A stretch of 64,000 nucleotides of DNA, taken from Benincasa hispida. Its lineage: Eukaryota > Streptophyta > Magnoliopsida > Cucurbitales > Cucurbitaceae. Below the pieces are notes generated by a model. That model worked only from the letters and a program-made list of their open reading frames with translations, had not been told where the DNA came from and ran no database searches. The stretch spans positions 93,002,770 through 93,066,769 of the forward strand of contig NC_052349.1 of NCBI RefSeq assembly GCF_009727055.1. Direction: 5' to 3'. Position numbers and translations under genes: made by a program. Positions 58,923 through 64,000 of the stretch are shown piece by piece; the first letter of the stretch is position 1; every line of letters starts with the position of its first letter.

Positions 58923-60855
58923 TGTTGAATTTTATGTCCTAAAACTTGTAGTTTGTAATATCATATTCTTGTTCAATAAAGCGGTTATTGAAAATCTTTA
59001 GTAAATTTAAATTCTATATTCATGAATCCAATAAACTAAGGTTCCGAGGCTATTAAGTTTAAGTTTGAACTTTATGTAGTGACATAAATGTGGATCAAGT
59101 TCAAATATATATAGCCAAAATGGTCTATAGTATATGAATAAGGTTGGGCGCCTTATTCTGAAGACACTATGGATGCGGCCCATTTTATAGTTAGTACAAG
59201 TGATATGATCCTAAACTGTTCATGTGGAGACATGAAAACGGGGGCATCCTATGTAAAGAGTTTACATAAGACTGAATCATGAAATAGTCACTTTTACGTT
59301 CTAAATGTCATTTAATGTATAAAACTGACTATTTCGTTACTTGATGACCTAGGTAACTTAATTTTAATCCTGAGCTAACTATGAACTCCTATTCACTCGG
59401 AATTATCCTTAGATATGCATAGGTGAGGGCATCTCATTATCACTGACCCAATAAGCCTCCCATTTTAGGGGTAAGATCAGGTGAATAGCTGGGAACATAG
59501 GGTGCAAGATGGAATTCACTCCTACCCGTTATAGGGATAGTAGATAGGCTGTTCCTTTTAATACTGAATCAAAGTCTTGAACAAGGGGCCCCATCCTCTC
59601 ATTGGCTCGAGAGGGGTTCAGTTTATAGGTTGGACCTTAAACCAATTGTTCATTAGAGGATCAGTGAAACTTAAGGAATAAGATGTAGTCTCGGGGGTAA
59701 AACGGTTTTTATGACCCAGCCGAGATTACGAACAACTTGTGAAGGATTAGCTTACTATACATGGTTATATCAAATGGACACAAATATATCTATAGTGAGA
59801 AGAGTGCAACTACGGGACTATAGTGGAATGATCCGTTAGTTAACGAATGTTGATTAGCTCCGTCTAAAGAGTTTAGCCAGCTAATCTCAGATCGTTGGAG
59901 CCCATGCTCTATAGGTCCATTTCGTTCCCCTACTAGCTCATATGGAATAAACTTAGAATAGTATGATAGAATAGTTCGAATTGTTTGAATTAGGTGAAGA
60001 GAGAGAAACCGACAAGTATATGTGATATAGTGATCGATTTTTTAGTTTAGAGATAAAATTTAATATTTAAATATGATTTAAATATCAAGAATATGAATAC
60101 GTTCATATTCGGAAGATAGGAAATAATAGAAATGGTCAAAGATGTAAAAAGTCAAAGAGTTGACTTTTGACTTTGAAAAGTCAAACTTTGACCGACCTTA
60201 TATTCAAATGTGATTTGAATTTCGAGAAAATGAATACGGATTCATGCTTGGGAGGTCAAAATTAGTCAGCACAAAAAAAATCATAAAAAGTCAAAATGTT
60301 GACTTTTTGGTCAAAGTTTGACTTTGACCAAATGACTATTTTGCCCTTTGACTAAAGTTAGTGGGAAAATTCAAACTTTTGTTGGATAATTCCACTAACA
60401 AAATAGTGGGCTAGGTGTTGGCTTATAGTGGAGATATTAAGCCCACTAAGATAGTGGATTCTAGGTGTTGGGATTTTATGAAATTATTTCATGCAATTTT
60501 GCATGGCCCTTTTTATAAATATGAGCTTGTGTTTTTGGATTAAAGACTTTTGAAAATTTGCAAAATTAGTTTCTAAAATTGGGCTGAGAAAAATCCAAAC
60601 CCAACCCAATTTCACTATATTATTTCCATCTCTTTTTCTCTCTCTCAGGTTCTTCATCCATCGGGTCCCACAACCCGGTTCTGAGTCTAGAGGATAGTAG
60701 GTCAGCTCTAGTGGTTATCCGGTTCTTATTTGAGTGGAGATAGACGAGTTTCGGGAGCTTCAAAGGTATTATTTCAAAATAACCTTAATTAATTCTCTTG
60801 GGTTGCATGTTTAATTTGGGTAATTAGAGTAAAATTGATTCTTATTTCCGCTGCA
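58923..60855 (+). mobile_element. Copia-type solo LTR C2, TSD CATGC
   Basis: This 1933-bp LTR starts TGTTGAATTTTATGTCC and ends TTTCCGCTGCA. Exact duplications CATGC lie at 58918-58922 and 60856-60860. Leader sequence of element F continues on both sides. Near 60140-60350 it holds several inverted words of the kind GTCAAAGTTTGACTTTGAC, a local palindromic cluster. No internal region remains. Confidence 0.93.
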
Positions 60856-61309
60856 CATGCTGTTTTTTCTTTCACATGCAATGTCCGGTCATTACTATAA
60901 ATAAATTTTATATACAATTAATAACCGAGCAAACACACTTTTCATACACCCTTATACTATAAAAATTATATTATAAAGATGATGCATGTTAATGCTTTTA
61001 TGCATGTATAAATATAACTCTTATATTATATGATGCATGAGCATGCTCTTACGTAATTTAAATCATGCTTCTCTAAATCATAACACTTATAATAAAGAGA
61101 TGATGCATGACCAATGCATAACCTAAGGTGGGATTTTTCTATATGTGCATACCATATGACATATAAATTAAACATACATCTCATGTATTAAAAATACAAA
61201 TTAATGGACCGGGATGAACCAACTCAAATCTGGAATGAAAATTCTATCTATTGCATTTTTCCACCGAGCAAACTGGTTCACAGACAAACCGGGTCTTGAA
61301 CCATTAGAC

Positions 61310-61605
61310 GAAGCTCCTATCGTTTAGTAAATGCCTATAGGTAAACGATCATGCAGCGCACACTAGACGATAGCACGAAAGCTAAACGATCGCTTAGACG
61401 ACAACGAGTTTACGAAGCCTGATCGTCTAGACGATCACTTAACACGCGAAATGTAAACGATTTGCCATACATTTACTATGCGATCGTATAGTCAGTAACT
61501 AAGCAATGAGGCTTGCTAAGCTATTCGATCGTCTAGTGCGCGCACGTTAAACGAAACCTAAGCATCCAATAGTTAGCGACCGTCTACATGACCCGACCAA
61601 CGCTT
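61310..61605. repeat. CGATCG word array in the leader of element F
   Basis: Words include TATCGTTTAGTAAATG, TAAACGATCATGC, AGACGATAGC, TAAACGATCGCTTAGACGAC, TGATCGTCTAGACGATCAC, TGCGATCGTATAGTC and TTCGATCGTCTAG. It lies about 300-600 bases downstream of the primer site, so it is a second array of the same element, separate from those in its LTRs. Confidence 0.85.
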
Positions 61606-61902
61606 AATCGTCTTCTTCCTCGAAGAACATCAACATTGCTCCGAGCTTCTTCACAAACGACTAAAAACTCAAACAACTTTGAAATTACAGACTTGATGGC
61701 AATTAATTATACCAAAAAATGCAGGGGCCTTTATAATTAACTATAAATGTAAAAGAATATAACAAACTGAGGTTTCATCCTAGAGAAATCCATTAATCCA
61801 CACATCCACAAACGAATTAACAGTTAAAACAGAGAATAGACATGCTTCACCCACCGAAAATGTAAATGCAATTCTTTGCATCAAGAATTTGGAATATCAG
61901 AA

Positions 61903-61920
61903 ACTTGGCTCTGATACCAA
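61903..61920 (-). promoter_or_regulatory. Primer binding site of element F
   Basis: On the minus strand TTGGTATCAGAGCCAAG follows the LTR end (CCTTCA) at once. It is the standard plant Copia site, complementary to initiator tRNA-Met, and is intact. It fixes the orientation and the LTR limit. Confidence 0.95.
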
Positions 61921-61921
61921 T

Positions 61922-63988
61922 TGAAGGAACTCTTGTACAAGAGTACTTATGAGCGGAAGTGGATATTTCCAATTCATTGTGACAGAATTTCCATATATAC
62001 ATTTAAACATACAGATATGTATTAACAATGCTAAATTACTGGCATGCTTAAAGGATGAATAAACAAGAGACCAAGAGAACATACCAGTTGAAGACTTCCG
62101 CAAATAAACTCCTCTCACTAGAACGTTAGAAAATCGTTCAGCAACTCTTTTTTTGTCTACCACGAACAGCTTCGCACGAACACCAGGATACGGAGACGAC
62201 ACCACCATTCGGAGTGAGAATCCAAAGGGTGAGCTTTGTTCGGATTTGGTAGAGGTGAGGAGGAAAGGCAACAGAGTACAAAGATCAAGCAAGTGGGAGA
62301 AAGGACAGACTATCGTATAGTCGGGTGCTTGATCATTTAGTGCGAGGTACACGATTGAGTAATAAAACTGGGCAATCATCTATACGATCTTTTAGGTTAG
62401 CCCAAGCGCTCAGTGATCGTCTAGGAAATGGTAAGCGATCGTTTAGAGAAAGGGCGTGTGGGTGTGCGATCGTTTAGTGAATGGTAAGCGCTATCATATA
62501 GGCTCTCAAATACTATGCGATCGAATGCAAACACACCGTGTGCAATTATGCGTATCTTTTACAAAATGAAAACCATTTTCATTTTATTCTTCAGTTATGA
62601 AAACTGAATCGAACTTCCCATTAACGCTGAATTCGGAGAAAACATCAAGCAATTATCTCATAACCGTCCAATTAATAAAATAATAAATAAAATCATATTA
62701 TATTCATAACCTATAGTTTGATATCATATATCAACCATAGTGTTTTCTCCTCTACTTGATATAAATCATATTTCTATCTAAATTCCTCCAAATTAATGTA
62801 TCTCATACATTTAGTCAATCATATCATATATAATTAACCAGTTCAATTATATCATATATAACTTAACTCCCTCTTATCAAGTTGAACATTTCAAACTGAC
62901 CCAAGAACTAATTCTCAACTTGTATCCAAGCTACCAAGGAGACCTTATAAACCTATGGCTCAAAGCTACAACAGTATGTAAATAGCTGCCTAAACTCTTT
63001 AGCCACGAGATCCACCATCCGTTAACTGTCAGGCATTCCACTAAAGACCGATAACTAAACTCTTCTTACCACAGATATATTTCTATGTCCATCAGATATA
63101 ACTAACCATGAGTACGATAACCCTTCACAGATGCTCGTAAATATAGTTGGGCCAATTTACCGTTTTACCCTTGTAGCTACATCTCACTAGTTAAGTACCA
63201 CTCATTTCTCTAATGAATAATACAACATAGTCCAACTATGTGTGAACACCTCTCGGGTCATGAGAAAGTGTATGGCACCACATCGTTCAAGCCTTGGGAT
63301 CAACCCTTAAGGGAGCTATCTATCTACTTACCTCTGCTTCAGGGAATGAGTGAATTCCATCTTGTGTAGCTGAGTTCCTAGCTCCCAAATCAGATGAATC
63401 CCCAAAGTGGTAGGTTTGAGTCGGCGACATGGCCACTCGCATTCATGAAAATCAAAGGACCGCCCTCAATGGCAAGAGTTTCCAACTCACTCAGGATTAA
63501 TGTCATGTTACCTATGGTCATCCTAGTGAAGTGAAGTCTCTTTCATGAACGACGTTATATAACAAGACGTTAACATTTCATGGATAGGTCTTATACAAAC
63601 TTTTTGTATAGGACACCCCCGCTCGCATGTCCCTTACACGAATGATCAGGATTAGACCATCTGTGACAAGTCCAACATTTGTAACTATTCCATAAAGCAG
63701 GTAGCATCTGTAGCATTACCAGGATAAGGTTTCCCTCCTATATCTATATACTACAGACCATTTTGGTTATCACTTAAGACATGATCCACTTGTATGTCAC
63801 CACATACATGCTTAAGTTACATAAAGACAACCAGGGATTTTAGTTTATTGGTTTGTGGTGAAGTAAATAAACATCCAAATGAGCAAAGTCAAGAAGTGAA
63901 GTAAATATCATATATTATACATCACAAGCATTCATACAAACTGTTTACAAACTATAGGACACGAGACTTTAGGGCATCAACTCCAATA
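61922..63988 (-). repeat. 5' LTR of element F
   Basis: This 2067-bp LTR starts TATTGGAGTTGATGCCC on the minus strand (63988 downward; family TGTTGG) and ends GAGTTCCTTCA (61922). It matches the 3' LTR at 49693-52721 and solo LTR A1. The array lies at about 62285-62530. Confidence 0.93.
62285..62530. repeat. CGATCG word array in the 5' LTR of element F
   Basis: Words include ACTATCGTATAGTC, TTGATCATTTAGTG, ACACGATTGAGTAA, CTATACGATCTTTTAGG, AGTGATCGTCTAGG, AAGCGATCGTTTAGAG, GTGCGATCGTTTAGTG and TGCGATCGAATGC. Relative to the 3' LTR it has about 43 extra bp (roughly 62372-62414). Confidence 0.9.
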
Positions 63989-64000
63989 ATGGGAAGCTAA

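Larger units (their letters stand above)
57653..61902 (-). other. Leader of element F, split by solo LTR C2
   Basis: Between primer site and gag lie 60861-61902 and 57653-58917, together about 2.3 kb, long for a Copia leader. It is homologous in part to the leader of element D. It contains a CGATCG array (61310-61605) and a diverged direct repeat: ACCATTCTATAGGGGGAC near 58073 and ACCATTCTTTAGGGGGAC near 58228. No gene is recognised. Confidence 0.75.
49693..63988 (-). mobile_element. Complete Copia element F, TSD ATGGG
   Basis: Exact ATGGG duplications lie at 49688-49692 and 63989-63993. On the minus strand the order is 5' LTR (63988-61922), primer site, long leader (split by solo LTR C2), gag and protease, integrase, reverse transcriptase, RNase H, polypurine tract and 3' LTR. 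The protease-integrase-RT-RNase H order marks it as Copia. The coding region is broken by frameshifts, stops and the loss of an integrase catalytic Asp. The left end is also misassembled: a 962-bp repeat inside the 3' LTR and a repeated block plus gap between reverse transcriptase and RNase H. Allowing for these and for C2, the real element is about 10.6 kb. Confidence 0.93.

Noticed and set aside
58923..60855. The LTR next to the Copia leader as the 5' LTR of element F
   Set aside because: It is in the opposite orientation, has its own exact CATGC duplications, and leader sequence of F resumes on its far side.

Overview
The window is nuclear plant DNA, AT-rich and dominated by retrotransposons. 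The only intact host gene I can support is a four-exon GT47 glycosyltransferase at 12058-14389. It reads as an orthologue of Arabidopsis IRX10 / IRX10-L, the xylan backbone xylosyltransferase. Its exon structure, the plant-type methionyl-tRNA primer sites and the Copia and Tat/Athila-type Gypsy lineages place the source in flowering plants, most likely a dicot. The style of the LTRs reminds me of cucurbits, but that is memory, not something shown here.

Layout. 1-11518 is gene-free, AT-rich DNA with old LTR fragments, a 750-bp tandem duplication (3888-5361), a solo LTR (8250-9625) and small repeats. 11519-14389 is the IRX10-like gene with its leader. 14714-19348 is a decayed Mutator-like element with ~390-bp terminal inverted repeats, a transposase remnant and a solo LTR inside it. 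19349-22300 is AT-rich with MITE-like sequence and a foldback repeat. 22302-38934 is a five-deep nest: a SIRE-like Copia fragment holds a Tat-type solo LTR (22400-38029). That LTR holds a complete but pol-less Gypsy element (22773-37174, minus strand). The Gypsy element holds Copia solo LTRs and a hAT MITE, and one of those solo LTRs holds another. 38935-40060 is a further Tat-type LTR fragment. From 40061 a plus-strand Copia element (5' LTR, primer site, leader) runs off the right edge. It is filled by two solo LTRs (one carrying a third) and by a complete minus-strand Copia element at 49693-63988.

Insertion limits rest mainly on target-site duplications (TSDs) that I matched by eye: GCTTT, TTATA, AGTAG, AGAAA, GGGTG, TGCTT, CATGC and ATGGG are exact, and several others match at 4 of 5 bases. 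In two cases removing the insertion and one TSD restores a host reading frame, which supports the nesting order independently.

Two things stand out. First, dense clusters of a degenerate palindromic word (core CGATCG, typically ACGATCGTTTAG or GCGATCGCTTA) sit in one family of Copia LTRs, in one Copia leader and at one site with no recognisable LTR. Second, the left end of the Copia element at 49693-63988 is misassembled: two duplicated blocks and a 25-base gap separate its reverse transcriptase from its RNase H.
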